Below the pieces are notes generated by a model, which was not told where the DNA came from, did no database searches, and worked only from the letters and a program-made list of their open reading frames with translations. Below, in pieces: positions 1 through 11,427 of a stretch of DNA of 64,000 bases. Each line of letters starts with the position of its first letter. The stretch's first letter is position 1. The position numbers and the translations under genes are program-made. The stretch is from contig CAUYUJ010015750.1 of the NCBI GenBank assembly GCA_963575745.1, forward strand, positions 67,501 to 131,500, written 5' to 3'. Origin of the DNA: Prorocentrum cordatum. Taxonomy: Eukaryota > Sar > Dinophyceae > Prorocentrales > Prorocentraceae.

Positions 1-17
1 ACGGAAGAGGGTCTTCA

Positions 18-112
18 TCCTCCTCCTCCTCCTCGTCCTCCTCGTCTTCGTCATCGTTGTCCTCCTCCTCCGCCTCCTCCTTCTCCTCCTCCGCCTCCTC
101 CTCCTCGTCCTT
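18..112. repeat. (CTC)n/(TCC)n microsatellite
   Basis: Imperfect CTC/TCC trinucleotide tract with GTC and TTC interruptions at the left edge. Low-complexity open frames here encode only Gly/Arg/Ser runs and are not counted as genes. Confidence 0.85.
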
Positions 113-854
113 TTTGCTTGCCCTGCACACGGCCCCCTGCATTTGAGCCCGCAGTGCCTGCGCTCGCCACAGTGACCATGACACCGCAACGTCCATATAC
201 TACACAATGCCCGTGTGCGCATTCAGTGCACGTATACACCACTCAGCGCCTGCAACTGCGAGAGCCGCGCTCCGACCGCCGCGCCAATGCTTCTCAGCAA
301 CATCACAACGCTGCGTCCCTGAGAACACCACGCGGCACGCACGCAAGCGCAACTTTCCCTCGCGAGTGCCACGGCGTCCCTGTGAGCACAACAACATGCC
401 TCTGAACATCACAGTAGCCCGCGAGCGCCACAGGACGTCCGCGGTCGTCACTGGGCGACCGCCGCGACGTGACTACATGGGGGGGGGGCGGGGCCGATCA
501 CGCGCGTGGCTTTTTCAAACGGGCTCTAGTCTGGTCCTGGGTCGTGATGGCGGCATGTGGGCCGTCTTGGAGTGAGGGGCACACCAGTCTCATGACCAGG
601 GATCGACTGGAGGGGGGGCGCCCGCCTCGTCGAAAGGAAGTCCCCCCCCTCCCCTAAAGTTGGACTGCCCCCTCCCCACACGCGATCCACTGGAGCGTGG
701 CAAGGTGACCCAAGATGGTTCCTTGATGTTCTCAGACGGACTCAGATGGCCTCCAATATGGCACACTACAGCTCTATGTGAAGTCCATCATGCCTCCCAG
801 AGGAGTGCACCGAGCGGCCCCAGAGCCTCTCAGGGTTTTCCTTGAGAGGTAATA
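113..854. other. Unassigned GC-rich sequence
   Basis: No recognisable gene, RNA or TIR element was found. Open frames on both strands are short and compositionally biased. A G/C homopolymer-rich stretch lies near 478-500 and 615-660. Confidence 0.5.
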
Positions 855-1401
855 ATCCCACCAGCCCTCTGGGCGTCGGTGGTTTAACGAGTTTCCTCTT
901 CCACCCCTCCGTCTTGCCCTTCGGGGAGGGGTTCACCCCTCCCCCTACCCCCTCCCCACTGACCTGGACAGGGGGGGCCGCGGGTAGTTAGAGCGTCCAA
1001 GAACGACCCCTGGGAGGGCTAAAATTCGACACCCCTCACGAGGATCGTGACTCCTGAGGGGGGGACTGGAATTAGGGAACCCCCCTTCGTTGATCGATCT
1101 CCTCCAAGATGGCTCCGAGGCCCCCCAAGAGGCCCCCAGGAGGCCCCCAAGAGACCCCCAAGAGGCCCCAAGAGACCCGCCAGAGGCACCCAAGAAGCGC
1201 CCAGGAGGCCCCAAGAAGCGCCCAGGAGGCCCCCAAAGGCCCCAAGATGGCCCCAAGAGGCCCCAAGAGGCCCCCAGGAGGCCCCAAAGAGGATCCCGAA
1301 CGGCCCACAGAGGCCCCCCCGAGGCACCCAAGACGCCGAGAAGCCCCTCAGGACGACCTTCTACTCGCCTGGGCGTCGTTTCTGGACGGGCTGGTGGGGA
1401 T
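855..1401. mobile_element. Composite TIR-like element, copy 1
   Basis: The left end carries ATCCCACCAGCCC (855-867) and the right end its inverse GGGCTGGTGGGGAT (1388-1401), one base longer. The interior has a C/T-rich segment (about 895-960) ending in CTGACCTGGAC, then CTCCTCCAAGATGGC and a degenerate CCCCAAGAGGC minisatellite (about 1113-1340). The same order of parts recurs at 26767-28264, and about 40 bp around the right end (1380-1421) are identical there. A third left-end copy is at 47726. No transposase is encoded, so a non-autonomous element is an inference from the repeated ends. No target duplication was identified. Confidence 0.5.
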
Positions 1402-1639
1402 ACGCGAAGCGTCTAGAATTCGGTAATAATTGTTCAGCAGCCTCAACATGTTCGGTGATGTTCGTCGTCTCGCCCTTTCGCTGCTGGTGGGCTCCTGGGG
1501 TAGCACGATGGCTCCAACATACCCCCAAGAGGGGCCCAGAAGGGCTCCAAGACGGCCCCGTGCGCTCCCAAGAGCGCCAAACATAGCGTTCTAACAAAGC
1601 CCCAACATGCGTTTTGTCGGGCTCCATCGAGGACTCCTC

Positions 1640-1770
1640 CCGTTTCTAATCGATGGTCCCCCATGATGGTCCCAAGGAGGCCCCAAAGGCCACCCACGAG
1701 GGCCCCAAGAGACATCAAAGAGCGCTTCAAAGGCCCCTTACAGGGCACCAAGAGAGCTCCAAGATGCCTC
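1640..1770. repeat. CCCCAAGAGGC-type minisatellite remnant
   Basis: Short run of CCCAAGGAGGCC / CCCAAGAGAC units. It resembles the interior of the composite TIR-like element just upstream and the arrays at 27-27.9 kb and 56.1-56.4 kb. Confidence 0.5.
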
Positions 1771-3016
1771 AAATAATGTTCCCATGGATCCATGCATGCA
1801 CCACTGTTGACCTCTATTCTTCATTGTGTTTTTATATACGCCCCTACTCCCGACAGCTCTCCTTGACATAAATTCTGGATGGGCTGATGCTTGAATGCGA
1901 GAAGCGTCAAAAGCTTCCCTTATCCGAGTCAACTCACTGCGCGCCTTCGAGAAGTGCAAAATGCGACGTGCGACGCGCGGTCATCTTCACTACCCCGCCC
2001 CCCCCCCCTCTGGAGAAGGGCAACTCTCCAGCCCGACTAGGCCTCATTCGCGTGTTTGAGTGCGACAGCGAAACAGGTACATATGGAGATGGCGAAAGTT
2101 GTGACTGAATCGTGCACCACCCTCTGGCGGTCACAAGTGAAGGCTCTGTACATTTGAACTTGTGCGCGAGATCGTCGTTCCTCCCAGGCGTGCCAAACAT
2201 GAGGTCGGTAGCTCGCCCAGTCATCCGTCCTAACTCTCCGTCAGGCGCACTCTCCAGACCAGGCCGCGCAGCGCACAGCGCGGTTGTGCTCTCTCCCCTC
2301 CCTGCGGGTGACAACGCACTGCCGCCCAGAGATTGGCCTCGTCGATGGGGAGCTCGCTGTGTGTTTTCCGCTCGCAGCAGTCCTTGGTCAGGTCTGGCGC
2401 ACTAATTGCACCGATACGCGCTATTTAAATCCGAAGGTGACTTGCCAACAGGGCGGGCCGGGACTGTAGCAAACGGAACCGCTCGTGCCAACAATGAGGC
2501 GGGGACATGGGGACATAGGTTTGGCGAAGGCCTGATGGCGCCCAGCAAACGGTCACTCCGGCACAAACGATTCTAGCTGTTACCTACGCGCTGGGGAGTC
2601 ACACAGTACGCTGCACGGCGTGCGAACATGCGACGGCGTGTACAAGTGCGCACAAGGGCGGCAACTGCTGATGCAAACGCGACCAGGAAACGTGTTTGGA
2701 CCACTGTAGCCGAAATGACCTTACGAATCGTCAGGGGTGCCTGCCATATGCACTGGGTGGAAGCGTTTACCATGTGCCAACACTGATCTAGAGCGCACAC
2801 ACATGCACGCACACACACACACACAGTCACACACGGGGTGCTCAACCGTTCGGGTGGGGCAGGAGGAGTATCCACTTGCACGCTTACGGAGTACAGATCA
2901 TCGCCAGTGATCGTCAAATCTCCCCACAGCGAATCTAACGACAGCAACCTTGAGAACAACGCCAGCAGCGAACGAGTGCACACGACTGCCACTTGAAAGA
3001 TCACAGCATAATTGAA
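1771..3016. other. Unassigned sequence with a short (CA)n tract
   Basis: No gene recognised. Contains an interrupted CA/GT tract at about 2794-2833. Open frames are short and show no family motif. Confidence 0.45.
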
Positions 3017-3174
3017 GGGGCCCTGGGACACACAAGTACATACACACAAATAAAAAGGATTCCCAATCTTTTCATATATTTTCTGAGTTTTTGTCTTCCC
3101 CCCACTTCCCATATGTTCCCATATTTTCCTGGGAGTGGACGATTAATTGTGCCTGTGTGTTTTTTCCCCTCCTG
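3017..3174. repeat. Dispersed AT-rich repeat, copy 1
   Basis: About 158 bp starting GGCCCTGGGACACACAAG and ending CCCTCCTGA. It is the clear homologue of 52029-52187, sharing ATACACACAAATAA, TTCCCCCCCACTTCCCATAT and CGATGAATTGTG-like blocks. At 52 kb the same segment sits inside another element, which defines its ends and suggests it is a mobile unit. Confidence 0.6.
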
Positions 3175-3280
3175 AATAATAACGATCACATTATTTGATG
3201 TAATTATCTGCCGCCGTGCCGCAGGCACGCGCTAAGCGCCCGCATGTCCTCAGCCCTTCGCCGCGTGGAACACTGCATGC

Positions 3281-3281
<1 letters not shown>

Positions 3282-3344
<63 letters not shown>
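3282..3344. repeat. (CA)n dinucleotide microsatellite
   Basis: Uninterrupted CA/GT run of about 31 units, followed by CAAACACACA. Confidence 0.97.
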
Positions 3345-3351
<7 letters not shown>

Positions 3352-3834
3352 AAGGGCCCCACACCCAACACTCCCGGGCGCTCTCGCGCGCTCCTGGCGC
3401 CAGCCTGGCGCCCTGCCCCGAGGCCTCGAACATGGTCTGGGCCCCAGCTTCGAGACCGTGCCCCGAGGTGGCACCAATGGGGCCCCAAGGTTTCGATCTG
3501 GGAGCTGTCTCGGGGGCCTCCTCGGCTGCGGCTGCCCCGGAGGCCCTGGGGCCCAGCCCCGAGAGCCCAAGTTTGTTGAAGCACCTTGGGCCTGCAGGTC
3601 TGCGCTGGGCCGGACCGCGACATCGGATCGGATCCAGAGCGGATCGAGTCGCCAGCGATCCGTCCCGCATCGGGTCGGTGTCGACTCGCCGCGCCTTTGC
3701 TCCCGGCCGGCCCTGGCCGATGCTGGTGAGCAGAGCCGGGTCGCCTCGAGTCGGAATCGCGGCCCCGGCGGTCGAATCGAGTCGCATCGAATCGGACCGT
3801 AGGCGGCCCTGGCTTGTCCATAAGACCTGAGCAT

Positions 3835-4062
3835 TCTTTGGGTGCTCGTTCTGGGGACCTTCCTGCAGCCACTCGCTCCACTCGTGCGTCGAAGCTGCTT
3901 CGAACGTCAGTCGATGTGGGTCGACCCTGAGTCGAACCTGAGTCGAACCTGAGTCGAACCTGAGTCGAACTTGAGTCGAACTTGAGTCCAACTTGAATCG
4001 AACTGGGGTCGAACAGATCCGTTAGGTGGGCTCCAGGAAGGTCCCCGAAACGAGCATCGAGC
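3835..4062. mobile_element. Inverted-repeat element enclosing a 12-bp minisatellite
   Basis: GCTCGTTCTGGGGACCTTCC near 3843-3862 is mirrored by GGAAGGTCCCCGAAACGAGC near 4034-4053. Between them lies a minisatellite of GTCGAACCTGAG / GTCGAACTTGAG units (about 3907-4015, roughly nine copies). Terminal inverted repeats around a minisatellite suggest a non-autonomous DNA element. No coding capacity is visible. Confidence 0.5.
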
Positions 4063-4127
4063 ATTCTCGTCTCTTCGATAGAAGCGCGGCACCACGACCA
4101 CCACATCATGGGATCGGCGGCGAGCGA

Positions 4128-4211
4128 GGGGGAGAAGCGAGGAGGAGAGGCCCTCCTAGGAGGCAGGAGGAGGAGGAGGAGGCAAGCGTACCACGACGAC
4201 GACGACGACGT
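4128..4211. repeat. (GGA)n and (GAC)n tract at the 3' end of LINE A1
   Basis: GGA-rich purine tract (4128-4183) then (GAC)n (4192-4211), ending four bases before the TAG stop (4217-4215) of the minus-strand LINE. The polarity (GGA on the plus strand) matches the tract at the LINE's other end (6339-6550). Confidence 0.85.
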
Positions 4212-4214
4212 CCC

Positions 4215-6314
4215 CTACCCGCGGAGCTCCTCGGCGATGGGCGCCGCGAGGTGCAGCTCGCGGACAGCGGCCGCTGCCGCGTCGAGATTCACTTGCGGAT
4301 GAAGGAGAGACGCAAGAGGAAGGTGACGGAGAGAGTGATAAATATGACATGCAATGAACACTTCCTCGAGAACGGGAACGGTGCAAATCGGGATCCCCCA
4401 TCTGGCCAATGGATCAGAGGACAACTGCCTATAACGTAGAACAATTGAAATAGACCAGGCAAGGCGAGGGCAGCTGGCGTAGTGCACTTGACGATCGGGC
4501 TCCCCCTCACATCCAAAAATGCATCCCCTACGACCACCTTCATTCAGTATACGATAAGAGGTGAGCCACGCTCCGCTCAAGGTTCTAATCCACGACCAGG
4601 CCCAAGAGGGCGGGACAACTCTGAGAACACTCTGGATGCTGGGCCAGACAATGGCCTGGATCATCGCGGCCTGCTCAGGCCACCACTTCAAGAGACGGGA
4701 CGCAAACAACTCTCCGAGGCCTTGCTGCGGCCAGCATTGGATACAGGCGATTTTGGCAGCACGCTGCGGCTTCACATCATTTGCAGAGCAGGCGGCTGCG
4801 GCAGCAACGTGCATTGGTCCTCCGACTCCATGCTCAGCGTCATGCAGATACTCAACGAAGGCACGGCACTTCCAGTGCCGCGGGCACCGTTTTCCTGCAG
4901 GCAACACTGTCAGGCGGCATTCGTCCAATTCCTGAGACATGGGCGTGTCTGTCATGCGCACCAGCCAACGATATACCCGATCATATTCAGGTAAAGTCAA
5001 CTTGGCCGTACGAGCGAGCGAAGCGATGCTGAGCACCTCCAACGGGCACACTCTAGGTGCATTCCACTCACGAAGACACGCCCAGTCCCGCGCACGGAAA
5101 GCACCAAGCGGGAGGCGGAACGCCTGAGCCAAGGCACCTTTCTCGGCGTCCTTCAGCTCTGTCGGCAACGGCACAAACTGCATGACGTAACTGAGGACAG
5201 ACACAGCACGCGTCGTGTACAGCACGGCCGACGATGATGCAGGCGTATTACCAACACCAATTGCCGCAGCACGATCACGGTACTTCTGGCGGGGGAGAGT
5301 CCAGGAGTCGATCAGCTCGGCCGCGGGACCAATCCACATACCCAGTTAAAACAGTTTAGCCTCAATTCGGAACTCGGACCACTCGGGAATGAACATGTTC
5401 AGAAACTTTTGGACTTGGGCTTTGAGAACAGGGGTAAACGGACCTGAGACTGGAGCCAAGACACACTTAGCTGGCTTGAGGCACAGGTGCGCGATCAGCT
5501 CAACGACTTCCATCACGCGTCTGAGCTGCAGCAGCAAACGGATGTCCGACAAGGCTCCACCCACGTCGTCCGCGCAAGCACGATTGATCCCCTGCCGCGG
5601 GATCTCGAAACTGCGGTTGAGGTCAATCAGCGCCGGCGTGAGGGCAATCGCGAACAGCGAGCCTGAAAGAGCACACCCCTGGATAATCCCAGAGCGAATC
5701 CAAAACGCATGAACCAGGATCCCCTGGACCGACATCACACCTTCGATACTGTCATACAGCGCCTCGACGAACATCAAAAACCCGATAGGACATCCCATTT
5801 TCCTCAAAACAAGGATCACGAACTCCTGAGACAGGCTCGGGAAAGCGTGGCCGTAGTCCAAGGCGTACAGCATTGGACAGCGGTCGTCAGCTTCAGGGCG
5901 GGCAGAGTGCACACGAGCGAGGGCGTCCACCTCTAAGATGTTCTGGCACAAGTTCCTGCCTTTTATGAACCCGCGCTGGCCCCGAGGAGCGAAACGATCG
6001 AGCGGTTTTCGGATCGCCATGTTCATGGTCGCAGTGAGAAATTTGATGCTGGTATCTCGAAGCCCGAGAACACGAACCGACGAAGCTTCTCCGTCGCAGT
6101 CGCCCTCTCTCGTGTCAGTGCTGGACTCTCCTTTCGGCAAAAAGGCTTGCAAGGTGACAGTCTCAGCGACAGGGATGCTGCATCCAGACATCATCCACCA
6201 GAGGAGGTCATGCAGCAGTATCAGTCCACTCGGGTGGGCCAGCCAGGCCGCATAACATAATCTGTCAACTCCTGGCGCTGAGTCGCTAACAGAGCGTGCA
6301 ACTCTCTTAAGCAT
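4215..6314 (-). pseudogene. LINE A1: 5'-truncated reverse transcriptase, nonsense-split
   Basis: Two same-frame blocks (6314-5346 and 5339-4215) form the C-terminal two-thirds of a LINE ORF2. Visible RT motifs are motif A (ALDYGHAFPS), motif B (GIIQGCALSGSLF) and motif C in the unusual form CADD (RACADDVGG) instead of Y/FADD. Near the C-terminus is CIFGC...H...C, a CCHC-like zinc motif. The blocks are separated only by TAA at 5348-5346, where the related LINE A2 has Tyr (KYLGMWIG), so this is probably a TAC-to-TAA nonsense change. The endonuclease and the front of the RT are missing: similarity stops about 25 bp before the (GGA)n tract at 6339. Role in an intact element: target-primed reverse transcription. 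This copy appears dead. It belongs to the same lineage as LINE A2. Confidence 0.9.
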
Positions 6315-6338
6315 CGCAAGAGACGGTGGCGGGCAGTC

Positions 6339-6550
6339 GGAGGAGGAGGAGGAGGAGGAGGAGGGGGAGGAGGGGGAGGGGGAGGGGGAGGAGGAGGAGG
6401 AGGAGGAGGAGGAGGGAGGAGGAGGAGGAGGAGGAGGAGGAGGAGGAGGAGGAGGAGAAGGAGGGGGAGGGGGAGGGGGAAGGGGGAAGGGGGAGAGGGA
6501 GAGGAGGAGGAGGAAGAGGAGGAGGAGGAGGAGGAGGAGGAGGAGGAGAA
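6339..6550. repeat. (GGA)n microsatellite at the 5' end of LINE A1
   Basis: Purine-only tract of GGA with GGGGGA and GAGGAA variants, about 212 bp, abutting the truncated 5' end of the minus-strand LINE. Confidence 0.95.
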
Positions 6551-7763
6551 GAACTTCTCAGAACTCCTCGCGCCTTCTTAGAGGTTTTTCTCGGTGCCTT
6601 CGGGGGAGGCTTCGAAAACTCCACGGAAGGCCAGGGGACTTCCGAGCCTTCCGAGAGGGCTTCCTGGGCCTCCTGGGCTTCAAAGGAGGGCCCATGGAGG
6701 CCCCCTAGGGCGGCCCCCGGCCAAACGAGGAGCCACCGTCGGACGGCTGCCAGCCTCTCCCCCCCAAGAGGGGCCCAAGACCCCGACGGGGATCCCCCGT
6801 GGGGCCTTCCAAGGCACCGCGCAGCCCCCAATCGGGGATCGCCGCCCTAGACAGTGCTGCTTTGTTTGTTGGTTTCGTGTTGTTTTCGTGTTGTTTTCGA
6901 TGTCCATCGTCTTGTCTTCAATGAACCTGTGCCGCAAAACGGGATCAAAACGAAAACGGTCCAGGAAATTGCCAAAGCACCGTTTAGGTCCAGACCTGTC
7001 CCTGAGGGGGGGGCCTTCAAAGCCCTAAGCAGCCCCCAATCGGCCCAGCAGGCTCTCATGAGGCCTCCAAGAATCCTTTAAGAGGGCTCCTCAAAAGACC
7101 CTCAGAGGTCTCCACAGAGTCTTTGGTCCACCCACTACTAGAGCGCAATGGCGGGGGTACGCTGGCCAGGATGGCCGAAAGATGGCAGAACTTCTCCGAG
7201 CTGGCCCACCGTGACCCAACAGAACAAGCCAGACGCACACTCACAACATCTAATGTGGTCGCCAGTCATGGGCGCCCAACAATATCTCTGCGTGGAAACC
7301 AAAAGAAACTAAAACACCCAATGCACGCCGACTCAAAGCACGTACAACTATAGAGCCCACTCGAACATACGCTGAAACAGACTGGCGCACGCACGTGCGC
7401 GGATACCTTGGTTAGACGCCTTGGAAAAGGCCCCCTGGGATGAGATGTGAATGGTCTCGTGCCCCACCAGGAAGTGACGGACACCGTTGTCGCCTTCCTG
7501 GTCTACGAGTAGCACACGTCGTCAACCGTGCACGCGACTGTCAACACTCCCATTGCTGGCACAGGATGAGCCACAAGCTCAGAAACTGCGCCCGAACCTA
7601 CCAGCCGTTTCGGCAGTAGGCAGGCCCGAAGCGGCTCGCACGCTCGGCGGGCGCGCACGCCGCAGTGGGGCGCGCAGCCCGCCGGCCATGGGCGGCCTTC
7701 GCAGCGAGGGCGCTGAGTGATACGCAGCTCATGTGAAGGGCAATGGGGGGCCAGGGCCCCTGA
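6551..7763. other. Unassigned sequence
   Basis: No gene recognised. The left half carries G/C-rich CCCCAAGAGG-like remnants (about 6760-6840) and a T-rich stretch (6856-6905). Apparent open frames are low-complexity Pro/Arg/Gly. Confidence 0.4.
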
Positions 7764-8008
7764 GTGGGCCCTGGAAACGACAGGGCCGTTTTTGTTACCG
7801 GTTCCGTTTTGCCGTGTTTTTGCCGGTTCCGACGCCGTTTTTTTACCGGCTCCGTCGCCGTTTCTTGAACGGTTCCGGCTCCAACTCCGATCCTGGAGCC
7901 GTTTTTCCTTGCCGTTTCCGGTCACCGTTTTTTTGTTGCCGCTCCCATTTTCAAGGGACATTGTTCTGGAAACGGTGAAAAAACGGCCCTGCCGTGTCAG
8001 GGGCCCAC
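7764..8008. mobile_element. GTGGGCCC TIR element, copy A (MITE-like)
   Basis: 245 bp beginning GTGGGCCCTGGAAACGAC and ending as the inverse of GTGGGCCCCTGACACGG. TIRs are roughly 30 bp and include CAGGGCCGTTTTT. The interior is built of CGG/AACC-rich units such as GCCGGTTCCG and CCGTTTTTTT. Homologous units lie at 40721-40961 and 55324-55565. Sequence to the right (8009-8150) is also repeated, inverted, at 55190-55323, so copies A and C belong to a larger duplicated segment. No coding capacity. Confidence 0.7.
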
Positions 8009-8932
8009 TAAGGTCTGGGGGCGACTCTTTGACGATTTCCCAGAAGTTCGGAGTAGTTGTTTGACCATGTTTAGAGTTTCGCCCAACCGGAAGAGCCCTC
8101 TCGGGGCCCCTCCGGGGCCGAAGAGGAGTGGCGCGAGAGAGGCTATACGGTTAAGTCCGGGGCCCACAAAGGCCGGGGCAAGGTCGGAAGGCATGGCTTC
8201 GGCACATCGGGTCGGGACGGGGAGCGGGCGTCGGGTCGGGCCGCCCCGGCACGGGGCCGCGACCGCCGGGCGGGCGCCCGGCTGCATCTGCGGGGGGCGC
8301 CCAAGAGGGGGGGGCGTCCGAGGTGGGGGGTCGCAAGTCCAGTCCCGAGGCACGTGCGCGGCAGGGGACGTGCTGTACAAACACCTGAGGCGCGATGACA
8401 CCTGGGGAGATTGCATGGCTCTGGCCATGATAGCCAACCCTCCTGAATCATCACCCCCCTATCAGGCAGCCCACAAAGGACGTACGCGCCCAGACATGTA
8501 CATGAGCACGGCCCCTCGATCCGCGAGACTGGCCGCGTGATACGAGCATTCGGGCAATGCGTACTCTCGAAACCAGCGCGGATTCATGTACGTGTACGTC
8601 CTTCTCTCGCTCCTGACCTCCTGGCCGCCCCCGAGCATCTGCTCGCCGGGATATCGGAGCGGTCGGACCGAAGTGGAGCCTGCAGGGCTGGAGCGAGACG
8701 CGCCCCTGCGAGCAGCCCTGGTGACCAAGGAGTCGGCAGAACGTCGTGGTCCCCTCGGAAGGAGGTGTTCGGAAGGAGCACAGGGAGGATATGGAGGGGG
8801 AGGCAGCGCAGCAAGGTGAAGGAGGACGAGGACGACGAGGCGCGGGGAGGAGGCGTGGGAGGGGAAACTGGAGGGGCGGGGGCAGGGCGGGCAAGAGGGA
8901 GGGAGGGGGGGGTGATAGGGGGAAACAGGAGG
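8009..8932. other. Dispersed-repeat fragments, no gene
   Basis: 8009-8150 matches 55190-55323 in inverse orientation. About 8398-8465 (CTGGGGAGATTGCATGG through CATCACCCCCCT) matches about 50848-50915. The rest is GC-rich without recognisable coding signal. Confidence 0.45.
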
Positions 8933-9056
8933 AGGAGGAGGAGGAGGAGGAGGAGGAGGAGGAGGAGGAGGAGGAGGAGGAGGAGCAGGAGCAGGAGGAG
9001 CAGGAGCAGGAGGAGCAGGCGGAGCAGGAGCAGGAGGAGGAGGAGGAGGAGGAGGA
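8933..9056. repeat. (GGA)n microsatellite
   Basis: GGA tract with GCA interruptions on the plus strand. It faces a (CTC)n tract of opposite polarity at 9295-9390 across about 240 bp of GC-rich sequence. Confidence 0.95.
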
Positions 9057-9294
9057 GCCCCGCGCGTCCCCGCGGGAGGGGAGCGAAGCGAGGCGGGAGG
9101 AGGCGCGAAACGAGGAGCCGGCGGGGAAGTCAGGCCTCACTCCGCGGGCCTCACCTCCGGGCCAGCGGAGCGGCGGGCCCCTGGCTCCCTTGGCTGCCCG
9201 GGTCAGCGGGGTTCAGGGGAGCCTCGGGGAGAGTCGCCAGCTCGACGAAGTACCGTATGCCGTCCTCGGGCGGACTCGGCGCGGCGACATCGCC

Positions 9295-9390
9295 ATCCTC
9301 CTCCTCCTCCTCCTCCTCCTCCTCCTCCTCCTCCTCCTCTCCTCCTCCTCCTCCTCCTCCTCCTCCTCCTCCTCCTCCTCCTCCTCCTCC
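9295..9390. repeat. (CTC)n microsatellite
   Basis: About 95 bp of CTC/TCC. With 8933-9056 it forms an inverted purine/pyrimidine pair. It is also the nearest tract on the 5' side of the PPR pseudogene. Confidence 0.95.
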
Positions 9391-9714
9391 CAGCAATTCC
9401 TCTCGATGAGGGGGCCCGGGGTGCATCAGCCAACTTGGGAATTGTAATGTTGATGTGAGCCGGCATTATGAAGGTGGGAGGCCCGCGCGGCTTCAGGTAC
9501 AACGTTGAGACCTTGCCCCCGCCGAGGCACGCGCGCACGATGGCATTTCTCTTGTCTGCTCCGCTTTCGTCCTCGCCGTCTCGTCCCTCCCCTTGTCATC
9601 AAGAATGCGACGCAAGCCACACCCCCAAGGGCGCTCCGAGTATCTCGAGGAGCGCACAAAGAGCCCGATGGCATCCTCCACAGCGATCGGCTCAGGGAGA
9701 GGAGGACGTGCGAG

Positions 9715-10965
9715 GCAGAGGAGCAGTGGCAGCAATGGCAGCAGGCCCTAATTAGCGTCACTCCCCTCGGAGTTCGACGTTAAGATTGGACCTTGCGACC
9801 CACCGAAGTTGGAGCCCAATGCCATCAGCCACAGTGCGGGCATCGGGACGTGCGAAAACCTGGGCAGTGGCAGCGGGCGCTGTACAGGCGAGAAGAGCAG
9901 GCAATGTGAGAAGTTGGAGGCAAAGATGGAGCCCGATCTAGCAGGCACCAGCGCCGACCACAGCACATGCGATAAGGGCGCGCAGTGGCAGCAGATGCTG
10001 GCGCAGCGAGAAAAGTGCAGGCGGGCCACGATCAGAGACAGCGCTGGGATCAGCTCGTGCGAGAAAGGGGCAGGCAGTGGCAGCAGGCGCTGGCGCTGCG
10101 GGAAGATGAAGGACGAGCCCGACGCTATCAGCTACAGCACTGGATGCAGGATCCGTCGAGGGCGAAGGCGAAGTTGGGGCCCGACGGCAGCGCTGGTCAC
10201 AGCACGTGCGACAAGTGGGCACCGCTCCTCAACGAGAGAGGGACGCCGAAGACACGAGCCCAACGTCATCAGCTACGGTGCTGGGATCAGGGCATGTCGG
10301 AGGCGAAGCTGGAGCCCGAGTTGGTCACTACCCGCGCTGAGCACAGCGCGTGCGAGAAGGGCGGGCAGTGGCAACAGGCCCTGGCGCTGCGCAGCGATAG
10401 GTGGAGGGCGACGGACGAGACCGACGTCATCAGCTACAGCTCTGGGATCAGGCCACAAAGCTGGAGCCACCCAACCTGTTCCCTCCTTACCGCTACTCTA
10501 AGGGTGGGTGAGGCGAAGATGGAGCCCGATGCTTTAGTCGTCCACTACGCCGTGCAAAGCGGCGGCGACAAGGGCGGGCACTGGCAGCAGGCTCTAGCGC
10601 AACTCAGTGAGAGGTGAAGGCGAAGCACAAGCCAAACGCCATCAGCTACGAAGTGGACGAAGATGGAGCCAGATATCACCAGTTATCCGCCGTTACACTG
10701 CGAGTAGTGGGAGGCGAAGCTGGCGCCCGAGCCAGATTAGCTACAACGCTGGAAGCAACTCGTGCGATAAAGGGGAAGACAGGCAGTGCCAGCAAAGGCT
10801 GCCAGGCGTGTCAGCAGTGGGGGCACGAGCGTACTGACTCAGCTACAACGCCGAGATCAGCTCGTCTGAGAAGCGCAGCCGTGCACCGAAGGGCCTGCGC
10901 GAGGGGGGCTCCTTTCATCAGCAGCTATTGTGCTGGCATCCAGCGCGTGCGAGAAACAGCCCCTT
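9715..10965 (+). pseudogene. Decayed pentatricopeptide-repeat (PPR) gene
   Basis: Repeated segments spell the dinoflagellate PPR signature in all three plus frames: KLEPNAISHSAGI, CDKGAQWQQMLA, ACEKGGQWQQALAL, DVISYSSGI and SACEKQPLM, at about 105-bp (35-residue) spacing. Intact PPR proteins bind RNA in organelles through stacked helix pairs. The reading frame changes many times and stops interrupt it, so no full protein can be made. Start and end are approximate because the flanks fade into non-coding DNA. The nearest microsatellites on both sides (9295-9390 and 11070-11133) are CTC on the plus strand. Family assignment is confident; function of this copy is unlikely. Confidence 0.8.
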
Positions 10966-11069
10966 ATGGGGGCTTCCCAGAGTTCTGGATCGGCTCGGGC
11001 ACGGCCCGAAGCGGCCACAATTCCCCCGGCGCGCAAGCGTAGGGGGTCACGATCCGAATTGGCTCGAAT

Positions 11070-11133
11070 CCTCCTCCTCCTCCTCCGCCTCCTCCTCATC
11101 CTCCTCCGCCCTCTCCTCCTCTTTCCTTCGCCA
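11070..11133. repeat. (CTC)n microsatellite
   Basis: Imperfect CTC/TCC tract about 100 bp beyond the last recognisable PPR motif. Confidence 0.9.
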
Positions 11134-11427
11134 CACTCTCCACCCTCCTCGATTCTCCGTCCGTCCTACTCTCCCTTCATCTCTTTCCTCCGGCACCTGT
11201 GCCGCTGGGTCTTCTTCCCAGGAAAACAAGCGGGTGGCAGCCCGATCATCACCCTGTCTGTGCCTGTCCGAAAGTTGTGGACAACCACGACGTTCGGCAG
11301 GAGCGGGCATTGGAGGGACTCCTGCTCCGCGTCGCCCGCTTCAGCCCTTCCGCTCCCCCCCGGCACGGGTCCCGCGCTCAGGCGAGCGTGGGGGAGGGCT
11401 GGTCTTGCTCGGGAGTTTACCAGCCTG

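Noticed and set aside
3204-4109. Long open frames on both strands around 3.2-4.1 kb.
   Set aside because: They are driven by the (CA)n tract, GC bias and the 12-bp minisatellite; residues are Ser/Arg/Pro-rich with no motif.
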